Source: Aquisphaera giovannonii | GTDB taxonomy: Bacteria; Planctomycetota; Planctomycetia; Isosphaerales; Isosphaeraceae | Assembly (NCBI RefSeq): GCF_008087625.1 | Contig: NZ_CP042997.1 | Coordinates: 3,658,001 to 3,722,000 of the forward strand | Length of the DNA stretch: 64,000 nt | Reading direction: 5' to 3' | Shown: positions 14,737 through 24,169 of the stretch, one piece after another | How positions within the stretch are numbered: position 1 is the first letter of the stretch | Layout of the letters: every line of letters begins with the position of its first letter | Translations under genes and position numbers: made by a program | Notes under the pieces: generated by a model | The model's database searches: none | Seen by the model: the letters and a program-made list of their open reading frames with translations, nothing else | Told to the model about the DNA's origin: nothing

Positions 14737-16329
14737 ATGCGCTCGATCTCCTGGCCGCGGAGAGGGATCCTCGCGATCGCCTGCCTCCTGGCGTCTTCCA
14801 GAATCCTCGCCCAGGGCCCGACGATCCCCGAGCCGCTCCGCACCCCGGGGCAGGGAAGCCAGTCGCTCCTCGGCCCCGCGCTCGGCGGCATGGGTGGCAT
14901 GGGCGACTCGGGACCGCCGGGTGCCGCGGACGAGCCCCTGAGCGGGCGAATCGGCACGGCGGTCCCGCGCGTGCCCGCGACCGTGACCTCGCCGAATCCC
15001 CGCCAGGTCGGGGTCCCGGAGCGGGAGCGGATCACCACGCCCTCGGCGCTGCCCCTGGCGGAGGTCCCCCTGTTCGGCCCGCTCTCCGTACCCCGCACGG
15101 GCGAGGAGGTCGGTCCCGCCGGCGGCCTGACGCTGGACCAGGCCATCGAGCGGCTCGTCCACGAGAATCTCGCCCTGAAGGCCAGGGCCCTGGAGCTGCC
15201 CCAGGCCGACGCCGACATCCTGACCGCCAGCCTGCGGGCCAACCCCGTCCTCTATGCCGACTCCCAGCTCGTCCCCTACGGATCGTACACCAAGGACCGC
15301 CCGGGCGGGCAGACGCAATATGACGTGAACATCACCTATCCGCTCGACGTCACGCACAAGCGGAAGGCCCGGACGATGGCCGCCGCCCGCGCCAAGAACG
15401 TGCTCCAGGCCCAGTACCAGGACGCGGTCCGGATCCAGATCGACAACCTGTACACCGCCTACAGCGAATTCCTCGGGGCCAGGGAGACCATCCGCTTCGC
15501 CGACGCCGCCCGCCAGGGGCTCGACGAACTCCTGACGCGAACCCGCGGACTACAGGAGAAGGGGACGCGGACGATCGCCGACGTCAGCCGGATCGAGGCC
15601 CTGCTGGAGGCCTCCGAGGTGCAGCTCCTGGACGCGCGGGAGACCCTCCAGGCCGCCCGGAGGAACCTCGGCGTCCTCCTGAACATGCCCGGCGGCGAGG
15701 CCGAGGCGCTGGAGCTCCGCGGCACGCTCCGCGACGCGGCCCCGCCGCCCCCGCCGATCGACGAGCTCGTCCGCATGGCGCTGGAATGCCGCCCGGACGT
15801 CGTCGCCTTCCGGATGGGCGTCCACCGCGCCGAGGCCGAGGTGAAGCTGGCCCGGGCCAACCGCATGTCCGACGTGTACGTCCTGTACCAGCCGTACACC
15901 TTCCAGGACAACCGGCCGACCGGCACCCACAGCGCGACGTCCTGGGCGCTCGGCGTGACCGTGCCCCTGCCGGTCTACAACCGCAATCAGGGGAACATCC
16001 AGCGCTCGCACGTGAACCTGACGCAATCTCACGTCGAGCTGGCCGAGCGGGAGCAGCAGGCGGCCAACGAGGTCCGGCAGGCCGAACGCCAGTACGCCCT
16101 CACGAGGGCCGCGGTCCAGCGGATCGAGGCGCGATTGCTCCCCAGCGCCACGCGGGTCCGCGACGACGCCTACAAGCTCTTCCTCCGCGGCGAGGAGGAC
16201 GCCATCGTCTACCTCAACGCCCAGCGCGAGTTCAACGAGGCCTCTCGTCAGTATCGCGACATGCTGGTCCGCCACCGGCTGGCGATGCTCCGCCTGAACA
16301 CGGCCGTGGGCCAGCGACTGCTGCCGTGA
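14737..16329 (+). CDS. TolC-family outer membrane efflux protein
   Basis: Predicted trimeric outer-membrane channel of the OEP/TolC family, or the CusC/CzcC type used with RND pumps. I chose ATG 14737 because AGGAAGGGA lies just ahead and a signal peptide follows (basic start, hydrophobic core, cleavage near ILAQ). Residues to about 120 are low-complexity Pro/Gly linker. Two long alpha-helical repeats follow, with OEP features such as LTLDQAIERLVHENLALKA and a second half starting near ALECRPDVVAFR. At 530 residues it is somewhat longer than TolC because of the N-terminal linker. No RND pump or adaptor gene is adjacent; the RND genes at 56665 onward are about 40 kb away. Confidence 0.85.
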   Translation: MRSISWPRRGILAIACLLASSRILAQGPTIPEPLRTPGQGSQSLLGPALGGMGGMGDSGPPGAADEPLSGRIGTAVPRVPATVTSPNPRQVGVPERERITTPSALPLAEVPLFGPLSVPRTGEEVGPAGGLTLDQAIERLVHENLALKARALELPQADADILTASLRANPVLYADSQLVPYGSYTKDRPGGQTQYDVNITYPLDVTHKRKARTMAAARAKNVLQAQYQDAVRIQIDNLYTAYSEFLGARETIRFADAARQGLDELLTRTRGLQEKGTRTIADVSRIEALLEASEVQLLDARETLQAARRNLGVLLNMPGGEAEALELRGTLRDAAPPPPPIDELVRMALECRPDVVAFRMGVHRAEAEVKLARANRMSDVYVLYQPYTFQDNRPTGTHSATSWALGVTVPLPVYNRNQGNIQRSHVNLTQSHVELAEREQQAANEVRQAERQYALTRAAVQRIEARLLPSATRVRDDAYKLFLRGEEDAIVYLNAQREFNEASRQYRDMLVRHRLAMLRLNTAVGQRLLP

Positions 16330-16396
16330 CAGCCGCCCTCGCGGCGCCCCGGGGTGGCCTCGGTGGGTGCGTTCGCCGCGCGGAGGCGGCTCCCAG

Positions 16397-19300
16397 TCAA
16401 GGCGTGCCGCCCGCTTCCCATTCGTACCGCGCCGAGCCGTTCAGCGGCAGCCTCCAGAACGTGCCCTCCGGGGACGGCGAAATCGATCTCCTGCCGCCGT
16501 CGCACGAGATCCTCGCCGGCCGGCTGAAGCGGCCCGGGTCGAGCAGCAGGTTGAATCCCCGATCGCGGGGGAAGACCCAGGCGGTCCACCTGCCGGCCGC
16601 ACGACGCAGGACCACGCCCCCATCGGTCCGCACCGGCCCGAAGTACAGAAGCCTGTTGCCCGTGTTCACGTGCTCCAGATAGATGGCGTTTCGCCCGTCG
16701 CCGGCCCCAGGCTCCCGCGTGAACGTCAAGCTCCGGCCGCCGTCCGCCACCTTCAGCGTCCCCAGCCGGATCCGGGACTCGCCATCCTGGACGCCTTCCA
16801 GCGTCGCCCGGCCGTCGCCCCGGCTGTATAGGCCGATGGTCCAGGCGTAGTCGCCATCGGGGATGCCCGCCGGGATGGGGAACTCGTGCGGGCCGTCCTT
16901 GATCGTGCGGCCGGCGGCCCACTTGGAGGTCGGCACGGCGAGGGCGTGATCCTGCTGGAAGAGGATCGCAGATCTGGGACCACCTTGCTCGAAGAAGTGG
17001 ACGAAGCAGACATGGTCGCGCGCCAACGGAGCCTCGACCTTCCAGGCGTATGTCACGCGGATTACCCTCGGACCGGCAACCTCGAAGACGTCGACTTCGG
17101 GCCGGACGCGGGAGCCTCCCAGGAGGTTCCACTCGCGGGCCGGTCGGGCGTTCGCGAAGACGCTGTCGGCCGTCTCCGCGTAATCCGACACCACGCCGTC
17201 CCGGTCGGTCGTGCCCGCCTTGACCCCCGCGCCCTCGGCGAGCCAGCCGTATTGCGGCAGGAGGTGGGCGCCGACGTGGACCGGCTCCTTGGCCTGGTTC
17301 GCCGTGATCGTGAGGCCGTTGTCATACCGGATCCGCACCCTCTGGAACGCATCGCCGGACTTCTCGCTCGCGGCGGCCGTCGAGGAATCGACCCACTTGC
17401 CGCCCGCTTCGTAGCGTATCTCCGCGGGCCTCGCCGTCGCATGGCGGGCCGTGACCGGGGAGAGCAGGTTGTGCTCCAGCCAGGCCGCGGGGACCTGCGT
17501 CCAGCTGGCCCCGCCGACGAACCCCTCGTGACCGAACGCCACTTCTTGCATCCTGTAATGGTCGAGCGCCACCATGGGCGCGGCACCGGGCCAGGTCGGC
17601 TTGCCCCACCATCGCTCGTAGTATCCCATCCCGTGATTGAGCTGGAGGGGGTGGATCTTCAGCAGGTCGAAGTCCACCATCAGGGGGACCTCGCGGCCAC
17701 GTTCGCCCTGCCAGCCCTGGCCGAACTGGGCCTCCACGCCGTCCAGGCAGCCGCTCCAGTACCAGTGGTTGTTCCCCTCGCCGAGGACGGGCCCGCCGTG
17801 CGTCCGCCGCTCGTAGGCCCAGAGCTCGCGGTGGACGTCCCAGACCCGGCTGAAGAGCCCCGCCCCGGCCTCGCCGGCCCGCTGATCGACGTGGAACCAG
17901 GGCGGCACGGCCGAGTGCACGTCCAGGTAGTTCGCGTTGGTCCCGTATCGGCGATGGATCTCCGGCGACTGCGTCGCCGCGAGCGGCGGGATCGCGTTGG
18001 GCTTCACGGCGAACGACTGGATCTTCGTCCCCTCGTTGTACCAGGCCTTCTGGAGCTTGCCCGCGGAATCGAGGGCGATGTCGCCCTCGCGGTAGCCCTC
18101 GTAGTTGGGGTAGTAGTCGACGTAGTTCTCGTGCAAAGCGATCCGATAGCCCAGCCTCCTGGCCGTCGCCACCAGGGCCTTCATCGCCTCGTCGCCCCCC
18201 TTGTCGGACGCGGCCGGGATGTGCGCCGGGAGCGCGTTGTCGTAGCCGCTCCGCTGCCAGTCGTGGATGATCGCCACGCCCCCCTCGATCCCGTAGCTGG
18301 CGAGCGACTCCAGCCGGGCGGCGATGTCGGCGTAGCGGCCCCCCCAGATGTCCAGGACCGTCCGCCTCCCGAGGTCTTCGAGGTAGGGCGAGGGCGGGTT
18401 CGGAATATTGGGCAGCACCTCATCCACATTCCAGGCCGCCGCGTAGATCAGGCGCTCGCGGAGCGGATTGCGGCGGCCGTCCGTCAGGGGCGAGTAGATC
18501 GCCGCCCCGCCGTCCATGGTCGTCGCCCTCGAAGTCGTCCAGTCCATCCTCGCCGCGACGAAGAGCCCCTCCATGGAGAGATAATGCACCTCGCCGCTCA
18601 TGTAGGGGATCGGCACGGTGCGCCGCCTCATCGCCGGTCCCCAGGCTCCCGGGGCGAGGCGTACCGCGAGGGGCCGGTCGGCCTCGACGTCGAAGACGAG
18701 GGCCTTGCCGTGGAGCGAGCCTCGGATCCGGACGGTGGCGACCTTCCCGTCGACCTCGAAGGTCCGCCAGAGTGTCGGGCCGGCGGTGTTGGCCTCGTCC
18801 CAGCGACTCTCGAGTGGCTTCGCCGCGCCCGCCCAGCGGAGTTCCGCCGAGTCGGCGACCGGAACGCGGACCGGCGTGGCCCCCTTGCGCGTCGCCGTCA
18901 GGACGACGGTCCCGAGGAAGCCGCCCGCCGAGCCCGTCGCCGGCCTGTCCCAGCGGTACTGGAAGGCCCCGTCCGTCCCTTCCTCGCGGAGCACGAAGGC
19001 CTCGCCGTCGCGCGAGATGCCCGTCCCTGCCCCCACGCCCTCCGCGGCCGGCGGCACGGCACCGCCGGATCGCCGCGGCAGGAGTGATGCCAGGGGGACC
19101 TGCGGCGCGGGGAGATGCGGGCGCAGGTCCGCCCGGATTCCCTCGAAGGTGAGGCGACGGTCGCCCCAGGCCGCGAAGTCGAAGGACGAGTCGTCCTTCG
19201 GCCCCGGGTCGACCTCGAATCGGATCGTCAGCACGGTCCCGGCGGCCCCGGACAGGTCGATCGCAAACTCCTTCCAGGCGGCGTCGGAGCGGTGGACGTC

Positions 19301-19720
19301 CAGGCAGGTGCGGCCGCCAGCCTTGATGCGAAAGGTCACGCCGTCCGACTTGCCCACGGCCTCGGGCCGCATCGCCGTGGCCCCGAGGAGCATGGTCTTT
19401 CCGCGTCCGGGGATTCGCACTCGGAATTCCTGGAACGATACCCCCGTGCCGCCCCGCCAGGGGCAATGGAGGACTAAGGCCTCCTTGCCGTCGTGGATGC
19501 CCATCGGCTGGCAGGCGACCCCGGTCTGTTCGTCGAAGGGGCCCGACCAGCCCACGGGGAAGTCCTTCTCCGACTTTCCCCGGTAGGCATATCCCAGGCG
19601 ATAGAGCCCGACCTCGTCGAGCCTCATCACGGGCGTATTCGGGACGATCTCGAGGCGATCCGCGCCCGCATCCCGGGCGGCGAGGGCCGCGACCAGGAGG
19701 GGCAAGAAACAGGCGCACAT
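16397..19720 (-). CDS. Large secreted glycosidase-like protein, family unassigned
   Basis: A 1107-residue exported protein starting at ATG 19720, where the N-terminus is a signal peptide (MCACFLPLLVAALAA). The first 230 residues look like a beta-sandwich. The middle holds conserved-looking barrel segments: GGVAIIHDWQRSGYDN, IALHENYVDYYPNY, TNANYLDVHSAVPPW, GPVLGEGNNHWYW and VDFDLLKIHPLQLNHG. Their pattern of Asp/Glu/His at strand ends resembles a (beta/alpha)8 glycoside hydrolase. The last 250 residues form further beta-rich modules. I cannot name a CAZy family. The gene faces the TolC-like gene tail to tail. Exported polysaccharide or glycoprotein degradation is inferred from the fold-like pattern and the nearby GH127 gene. 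Confidence 0.7.
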   Translation of the reverse strand: MCACFLPLLVAALAARDAGADRLEIVPNTPVMRLDEVGLYRLGYAYRGKSEKDFPVGWSGPFDEQTGVACQPMGIHDGKEALVLHCPWRGGTGVSFQEFRVRIPGRGKTMLLGATAMRPEAVGKSDGVTFRIKAGGRTCLDVHRSDAAWKEFAIDLSGAAGTVLTIRFEVDPGPKDDSSFDFAAWGDRRLTFEGIRADLRPHLPAPQVPLASLLPRRSGGAVPPAAEGVGAGTGISRDGEAFVLREEGTDGAFQYRWDRPATGSAGGFLGTVVLTATRKGATPVRVPVADSAELRWAGAAKPLESRWDEANTAGPTLWRTFEVDGKVATVRIRGSLHGKALVFDVEADRPLAVRLAPGAWGPAMRRRTVPIPYMSGEVHYLSMEGLFVAARMDWTTSRATTMDGGAAIYSPLTDGRRNPLRERLIYAAAWNVDEVLPNIPNPPSPYLEDLGRRTVLDIWGGRYADIAARLESLASYGIEGGVAIIHDWQRSGYDNALPAHIPAASDKGGDEAMKALVATARRLGYRIALHENYVDYYPNYEGYREGDIALDSAGKLQKAWYNEGTKIQSFAVKPNAIPPLAATQSPEIHRRYGTNANYLDVHSAVPPWFHVDQRAGEAGAGLFSRVWDVHRELWAYERRTHGGPVLGEGNNHWYWSGCLDGVEAQFGQGWQGERGREVPLMVDFDLLKIHPLQLNHGMGYYERWWGKPTWPGAAPMVALDHYRMQEVAFGHEGFVGGASWTQVPAAWLEHNLLSPVTARHATARPAEIRYEAGGKWVDSSTAAASEKSGDAFQRVRIRYDNGLTITANQAKEPVHVGAHLLPQYGWLAEGAGVKAGTTDRDGVVSDYAETADSVFANARPAREWNLLGGSRVRPEVDVFEVAGPRVIRVTYAWKVEAPLARDHVCFVHFFEQGGPRSAILFQQDHALAVPTSKWAAGRTIKDGPHEFPIPAGIPDGDYAWTIGLYSRGDGRATLEGVQDGESRIRLGTLKVADGGRSLTFTREPGAGDGRNAIYLEHVNTGNRLLYFGPVRTDGGVVLRRAAGRWTAWVFPRDRGFNLLLDPGRFSRPARISCDGGRRSISPSPEGTFWRLPLNGSARYEWEAGGTP

Positions 19721-20040
19721 GATGTCGAACCTTCCGATGAGGAGGGAGGGCTCGCGGCCATCGCGAGTCGCGGGCCGGGTCGCGGGCGGGCCGGGGCTCG
19801 CGGCGGGCTCACCCCGAGTTATAAAACATCCCACGCGCCGGGGGAACGACCGGGCGACCTCGGCCGGGCTGCCGGGGCATGCGGGGAAGGTTGAAGGGGC
19901 GATTGGCGGCCCGGCCGCGCGGCGGGCAGGGCGGCAGTATCCTCCGGATGCCTCAGAAACGTGGTAGACTCTGTTTCCTGAGCCGGTAGCGAGCCGGTCG
20001 CGCCGAACCCACCTTGCTTCGAGCCGAAAGGACTGGAGCC
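19721..20040. other. Divergent intergenic region with an imperfect inverted repeat
   Basis: These 320 bases separate the divergent hydrolase-like and epimerase genes and must hold both promoters. An imperfect inverted repeat is visible: CTCAGAAAC at 19952-19960 and GTTTCCTGAG at 19973-19982, identical but for one inserted C. Just after it AGCCGGT occurs twice, four bases apart. These could be a regulator site or hairpin for the epimerase gene. I see no open frame that looks coding. Confidence 0.35.
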
Positions 20041-20958
20041 ATGCGTCCTGATTGGGACTCGGATGACGAAGGTGAAGGAGGCGGAAGCCCCCCCGAGCGT
20101 CCGCACGCCTCGGGCCACCTGCTCCCCATCATCAGCCCGGACGACGACGAGGGCGAGGATCCCGAGGCCGACGACGAGCTCGACCTCGAGGTCGACAGCG
20201 AGCCGCGCGTGGTGCTCATCACGGGGGCCAGCGGGAACATCGGCCGGAAGCTGCGGGCGGCCTGGGAGGACGTCTATGACCTCGTCCTGATCGACTCCAA
20301 CCCGGGGCCGGACGAAGAGGACGTCATCAAGGCGGACCTGAGCATCCTGGACGACGAGTGGGGCACGCACTTCCACGGCGTGGACACGGTCGTGCACCTC
20401 GCCGCGAACCCCGACCCCGAGTCGAGCGCCGCCGACCTGGTCGAGCCGAACCTGGACGCGATGGCCAACGTCTTCAACGTGGCCGCGATGCTCGGCGTCG
20501 ACCGGATCATCTACGCCAGCTCCGTGCACGTGATGTGGGGCTACAGGGAGAAGGGGGACGGTCCGATCACCCCGGATTTGCCCCCCAGGCCCGAGAGCCC
20601 TTACGGCCTGTTCAAGCTCGCCGGCGAGCGCCTGGGCCAGAGCCTGGCGGACGCCTTCGACCTGACCTTCATCGCCGTGCGGCTGGGCCACGTCCAGGCG
20701 GGCCGGAACCGCCCCGAGGCCCTCTCCGACGACTGGCACCGCAAGCTCTGGCTGTCCAATCACGACCTGGTGCAGCTCTTCGACGCGGCCGTCGAGGCCG
20801 AGATCGAGGACGACCCGTTCGTCGTCGTCAACGGCATCTCCCGCAACCACGGCACCCGCTGGACCCTCACCAACGCCGCCGAGGTCCTGGGCTACCTCCC
20901 GGAGGACGACGCCTTCGCCCCGCATCCGAACGTCGAGGCCGTGGACGAGGTGTCGTGA
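20041..20958 (+). CDS. NAD-dependent epimerase/dehydratase (extended SDR)
   Basis: An extended short-chain dehydrogenase/reductase of 305 residues. An acidic 55-residue N-terminal extension precedes the Rossmann loop LITGASGNIGRKL. The VDTVVHLAANPDP segment is typical of sugar-nucleotide epimerases and dehydratases. The active-site pair is in YGLFKLAGERLG (Tyr-x3-Lys), preceded by IYASSVHVMWG with the catalytic Ser region. Closest by appearance are UDP-glucose 4-epimerase-like and uronate-dehydrogenase-like enzymes, but the substrate cannot be fixed. ATG 20041 was chosen because AAAGGACTGGAG precedes it; a longer frame starts at 20014. The small zinc-finger gene follows 56 bases later on the same strand. 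Confidence 0.85.
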   Translation: MRPDWDSDDEGEGGGSPPERPHASGHLLPIISPDDDEGEDPEADDELDLEVDSEPRVVLITGASGNIGRKLRAAWEDVYDLVLIDSNPGPDEEDVIKADLSILDDEWGTHFHGVDTVVHLAANPDPESSAADLVEPNLDAMANVFNVAAMLGVDRIIYASSVHVMWGYREKGDGPITPDLPPRPESPYGLFKLAGERLGQSLADAFDLTFIAVRLGHVQAGRNRPEALSDDWHRKLWLSNHDLVQLFDAAVEAEIEDDPFVVVNGISRNHGTRWTLTNAAEVLGYLPEDDAFAPHPNVEAVDEVS

Positions 20959-21014
20959 AATAGAAGGCTCCGGGTAGGAGACTAGACAGCCGGCAGGACA
21001 GCGGGGAGGAGGAG

Positions 21015-21365
21015 ATGACGAAGGACGAATACTGCTCCTTCTGCCGACAGCCTCTCGGCGAGACCGGTCCGATCGTTGAGGGAGCCGGCACAGGGGGCGT
21101 GCGTGTGTTCATTTGCCGGCAGTGTGCCGAGTTGGCGATCGTTCTCCTCGACGAGGAAGTGAGGCGACGAGGCGAGATGCCCACCAAGCCGTCCAAGGCC
21201 GAAGTGGACATGATTCACGTCTGCAAGGTGGCGATAGAACACTACGAGGCGTTGTCTAGGCAGAGGCAGCTTACGGAGGTCGAGCTGGAGCGCAAACGAC
21301 GTGTCGAGGCTGACCTTGAGAGGCTGAAGTCCGAAGGGCCACGGGGCGGTACCGATAGACCATAG
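21015..21365 (+). CDS. Free-standing ClpX-type C4 zinc finger protein
   Basis: A 116-residue protein whose first 50 residues match the N-terminal zinc-binding domain of ClpX: Cys7, Cys10, Cys34 and Cys37 in CSFC and CRQC, with a conserved ELA-x-x-LLDEE helix after them. There is no AAA+ ATPase domain. The rest is a charged helix likely to form a coiled coil. In ClpX this domain binds adaptors and substrates, so this protein may bind or compete for ClpX partners; that is inference. GGGGAGGAGGAG directly precedes the ATG. Its codon third positions are less GC-biased than those of its neighbours, which could reflect recent acquisition. Confidence 0.75.
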   Translation: MTKDEYCSFCRQPLGETGPIVEGAGTGGVRVFICRQCAELAIVLLDEEVRRRGEMPTKPSKAEVDMIHVCKVAIEHYEALSRQRQLTEVELERKRRVEADLERLKSEGPRGGTDRP

Positions 21366-21581
21366 CTCATGTGTTCGAGCCGGCTTCAGCGGTGTGCAGC
21401 GTCCCTCGTCGAGATAGGCGAATTTGGCTAGGGGTCCACCAGTGCTTGCGGGGCCAGGTGGGGCAATGGACGACGAACGAGCGTCGATAGCGAGGGGACC
21501 CGGGCCTCCGCTTGCCCCGACGCCTGCACTCTGATACGGTCACCCGCACACCCGCCTGATTTCGTGCGAGGAGACCCCACC

Positions 21582-24074
21582 ATGCGACGCCTCACCGGGC
21601 TCCTGGCGAGCCTGCTCCCCTTGCTGGCCTGCCCCGCCTTCGCCCTTGCCGACGGCGTGTCGGTCGTCGATGCCCCGCCCGCGTCCGGCGTCAACGCCTA
21701 CTATGCCTCGAACCGACCGCCCCTGCGCCCCGCCCCCCTCATCAAGCTGCCCGTCGGCGCCGTCCGGCCGAAGGGCTGGCTCCGCAAGCAGTTGGAGCTC
21801 CAGGCCGACGGCTTCCATGGGCACCTGACCGAGATCAGCGACTTCCTCAAGAAGGAGGGCAATTCCTGGCTCGCGAAGGACGGCCAGGGCCGCCGCGGCT
21901 GGGAAGAGGTCCCGTACTGGCTGAAGGGCTTCGGGGACAGCGCCTACATCCTCGGTCGCGACGACCAGGTCCGCGAGGCGAAGGTCTGGATCGAGGCCGC
22001 CATCGCGAGCCAGGCACCCGACGGGTTCTTCGGGCCCCGGGGCAAGGGGGCCGCCTCGACGGTCGGCAGCACCGAGGGCCGGTACGACCTCTGGCCGAAC
22101 ATGGTCATGCTCAATTGCCTCCAGTCCTACTACGAGTTCAGCGGGGACCGGCGGGTCGTCGACCTGATGACGCGGTACTTCCGGTGGGAGCTGGCGGTGC
22201 CGGAGGCCGACTTCCTGCCGCCGTTCTGGCAGCAGCAACGCGCGGGGGACAACCTGGCCTCCGTCTACTGGCTCTACAACCGCACGGGCGAGCCCTGGCT
22301 CCTCGACCTCGCGACCAAGATCCACAGGCACACCGCGCCCTGGTCCAGTGGCATCGCCAACTGGCACAACGTCAACATGGCCGAGGCCTTCGGCGGGCCG
22401 ACGACCTACTGGCAGCAGTCCGGCGACGAGATGCACCGGAGGGCCTCGTACCGCAACTACGACGAGATGCGTGCCCGCTATGGGCAGGTGCCCGGCGGCA
22501 TGTTCGGAGGCGACGAGAACTGCCGCCCCGGGTACTCCGACCCCCGCCAGGCCGTCGAAAGCTGCGGCATGGTCGAGATGATGCTCTCCACCGAGCGGCT
22601 GTATTCCATCACCGGCGACGGCACCTGGGCCGACCGCTGCGAGGACGTCGCGTACAACAGCCTGCCCGCCGCATGCACGGCCGACATGACGGCCCTGCGC
22701 TACCTGACCGCTCCCAACATGGCGACCGCCGACCGTCGCAGCCACCAGCCGGGCATCCAGAACGGCGGGCCCATGTTCCATTACGACCCCCACGACCACC
22801 GCTGCTGCCAGCACAACGTCGGCCATGGCTGGCCCTACTTCGCCGAGAATCTCGTCATGGCCACGCTCGACAACGGCCTCGCCGTCGTCTTCCCGGCGGC
22901 CTCGGCCACGAAGGCGAAGGTCGGCGACGGCTCCGAGGTGACCCTCGCCGTCGATTCGCACTACCCCTTCGCGGGTGAGCTTGCCATCACCGTCGACGCC
23001 GCCGGGCCGGTGGCCTTCCCGCTCTACGTTCGCATACCGGGTTGGGCACGAGGGGCCTCGCTGCGGATCAATGGCACGCCCCAGAAGGTGGAGCCGTCCC
23101 CCGGGCAGTCGATCCGTATCGATCGCACCTGGAACGCCGGCGACCGCGTCGCCGTCACGCTGCCGATGGACGTCCGCGTCCGCACCTGGGAGGCGAACCA
23201 CGGGGCCGTATCGGTCGATCGCGGCCCGCTCACGTTCTCCCTGGCGATCGGCCAGAAGGTGGAACGAGACGGCGGCACCGACAGGTGGCCGGCGTTCAAG
23301 ATCATCCCAACCACGCCCTGGAACTACGCCCTCGTGCTCAACCCCGCGCAGCCCGCCTCCAGCTTCCGCGTCCAGCCCCGCGACTGGCCGGCGGCCGACA
23401 TGCCCTGGACGCCCGAGGGCACGCCGATCGCCCTCGCGGCGGAGGGGCGCAGGGTGCCCGAATGGCGGCTCGACCCGTTCGACCTGGTGGCGGTCCTGCA
23501 GCAGAGCCCGGTGAAGACGAGCGAGCCCATCGAGCCCATCTCGCTGATCCCGATGGGCGCCGCCCGGATCCGGATCAGCGCCTTCCCGGTGGCCGCCGGG
23601 GGAGACGAGGGCCACGCCTGGCACGTCCCGCCCGGCCTGACCTACTCACCGTCGGCCTCGCATTGCTTCGAGTCCGACACCGTCTTCGCGCTCAGCGACG
23701 GCGTGCTCCCGGCGTCGTCCCAGGACCGCGAGGTCCCCCGGCACACCTTCTGGCCCCACGAGGGCACGACCGAATGGGTCATGTACGACTTCGGCAAGCC
23801 CATCAAGGTGTCGAAGGTCTCGGTCTACTGGTTCGACGACACGAAGGCCGGCGGAGGCTGCGCCCTGCCCGCTTCCTGGCGCGTGCTCCGGCGCACCGGC
23901 CAGGGCGAGAAGGGCGACACCTGGGAGCCCGTCCCCGGCGCGGCCGCCTCCTCCGCCACGCGCGACGGCCTTCAGGCCCTCTCGTTCCCCGCCGTCGACG
24001 CCGCGGCCCTCCGCCTCGAGATCCAGCTCCAGCCCGGCCGTTCGGGCGGCGTCCTGGAGTGGCGAGTCGAGTGA
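21582..24074 (+). CDS. GH127 beta-L-arabinofuranosidase-like glycosidase
   Basis: Secreted glycoside hydrolase of family 127 (former DUF1680), which removes beta-L-arabinofuranose from glycans. After a signal peptide (MRRLTGLLASLLPLLACPAF) comes the (alpha/alpha)6 barrel. The zinc/thiolate site of the family appears intact: Glu326 and Cys328 in VESCGMVEM, and Cys408-Cys409 in DHRCCQHNVGHGWPYF. In the studied Bifidobacterium enzyme the equivalents bind zinc and one cysteine is the nucleophile. Beta-sandwich domains follow, and the C-terminus (about 720-830) looks like an F5/8-type carbohydrate-binding module. ATG 21582 has GAGGAGACC upstream. At 830 residues the length is normal for a multi-domain member. 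Specific substrate remains inferred. Confidence 0.9.
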   Translation: MRRLTGLLASLLPLLACPAFALADGVSVVDAPPASGVNAYYASNRPPLRPAPLIKLPVGAVRPKGWLRKQLELQADGFHGHLTEISDFLKKEGNSWLAKDGQGRRGWEEVPYWLKGFGDSAYILGRDDQVREAKVWIEAAIASQAPDGFFGPRGKGAASTVGSTEGRYDLWPNMVMLNCLQSYYEFSGDRRVVDLMTRYFRWELAVPEADFLPPFWQQQRAGDNLASVYWLYNRTGEPWLLDLATKIHRHTAPWSSGIANWHNVNMAEAFGGPTTYWQQSGDEMHRRASYRNYDEMRARYGQVPGGMFGGDENCRPGYSDPRQAVESCGMVEMMLSTERLYSITGDGTWADRCEDVAYNSLPAACTADMTALRYLTAPNMATADRRSHQPGIQNGGPMFHYDPHDHRCCQHNVGHGWPYFAENLVMATLDNGLAVVFPAASATKAKVGDGSEVTLAVDSHYPFAGELAITVDAAGPVAFPLYVRIPGWARGASLRINGTPQKVEPSPGQSIRIDRTWNAGDRVAVTLPMDVRVRTWEANHGAVSVDRGPLTFSLAIGQKVERDGGTDRWPAFKIIPTTPWNYALVLNPAQPASSFRVQPRDWPAADMPWTPEGTPIALAAEGRRVPEWRLDPFDLVAVLQQSPVKTSEPIEPISLIPMGAARIRISAFPVAAGGDEGHAWHVPPGLTYSPSASHCFESDTVFALSDGVLPASSQDREVPRHTFWPHEGTTEWVMYDFGKPIKVSKVSVYWFDDTKAGGGCALPASWRVLRRTGQGEKGDTWEPVPGAAASSATRDGLQALSFPAVDAAALRLEIQLQPGRSGGVLEWRVE

Positions 24075-24082
24075 GCCCCCCT

Positions 24083-24121
24083 CCGGGACCGCCGCACCGT
24101 CCTCCGGCCCATTCATTTTTT
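24083..24121 (+). terminator. Possible intrinsic terminator after the GH127 gene
   Basis: CCGGGAC at 24083-24089 can pair with GTCCTCCGG at 24099-24107 with a two-base bulge, and a run of six T lies at 24116-24121. The T-run is eight bases from the stem, which is further than ideal, so this is a weak candidate. Confidence 0.3.
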
Positions 24122-24139
24122 CGAGCAAGCATATTTTGT

Positions 24140-24169
24140 AGGGTGCGTCAAGCACAGCGCGGACGCACC
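24140..24169. repeat. Short inverted repeat with GGTGCGTC arms
   Basis: GGTGCGTC at 24142-24149 and GACGCACC at 24162-24169 are perfect complements around a 12-base loop. The TAGGGTGCGTCAAGC wording resembles dispersed palindromic elements found between genes in several bacterial genomes. Only one copy is visible in this window, so repeat status is a guess from resemblance. Confidence 0.45.

Noticed and set aside
16330-16396. Terminator between the convergent TolC-like and hydrolase-like genes
   Set aside because: No stem followed by a T-run is visible in these 67 bases.
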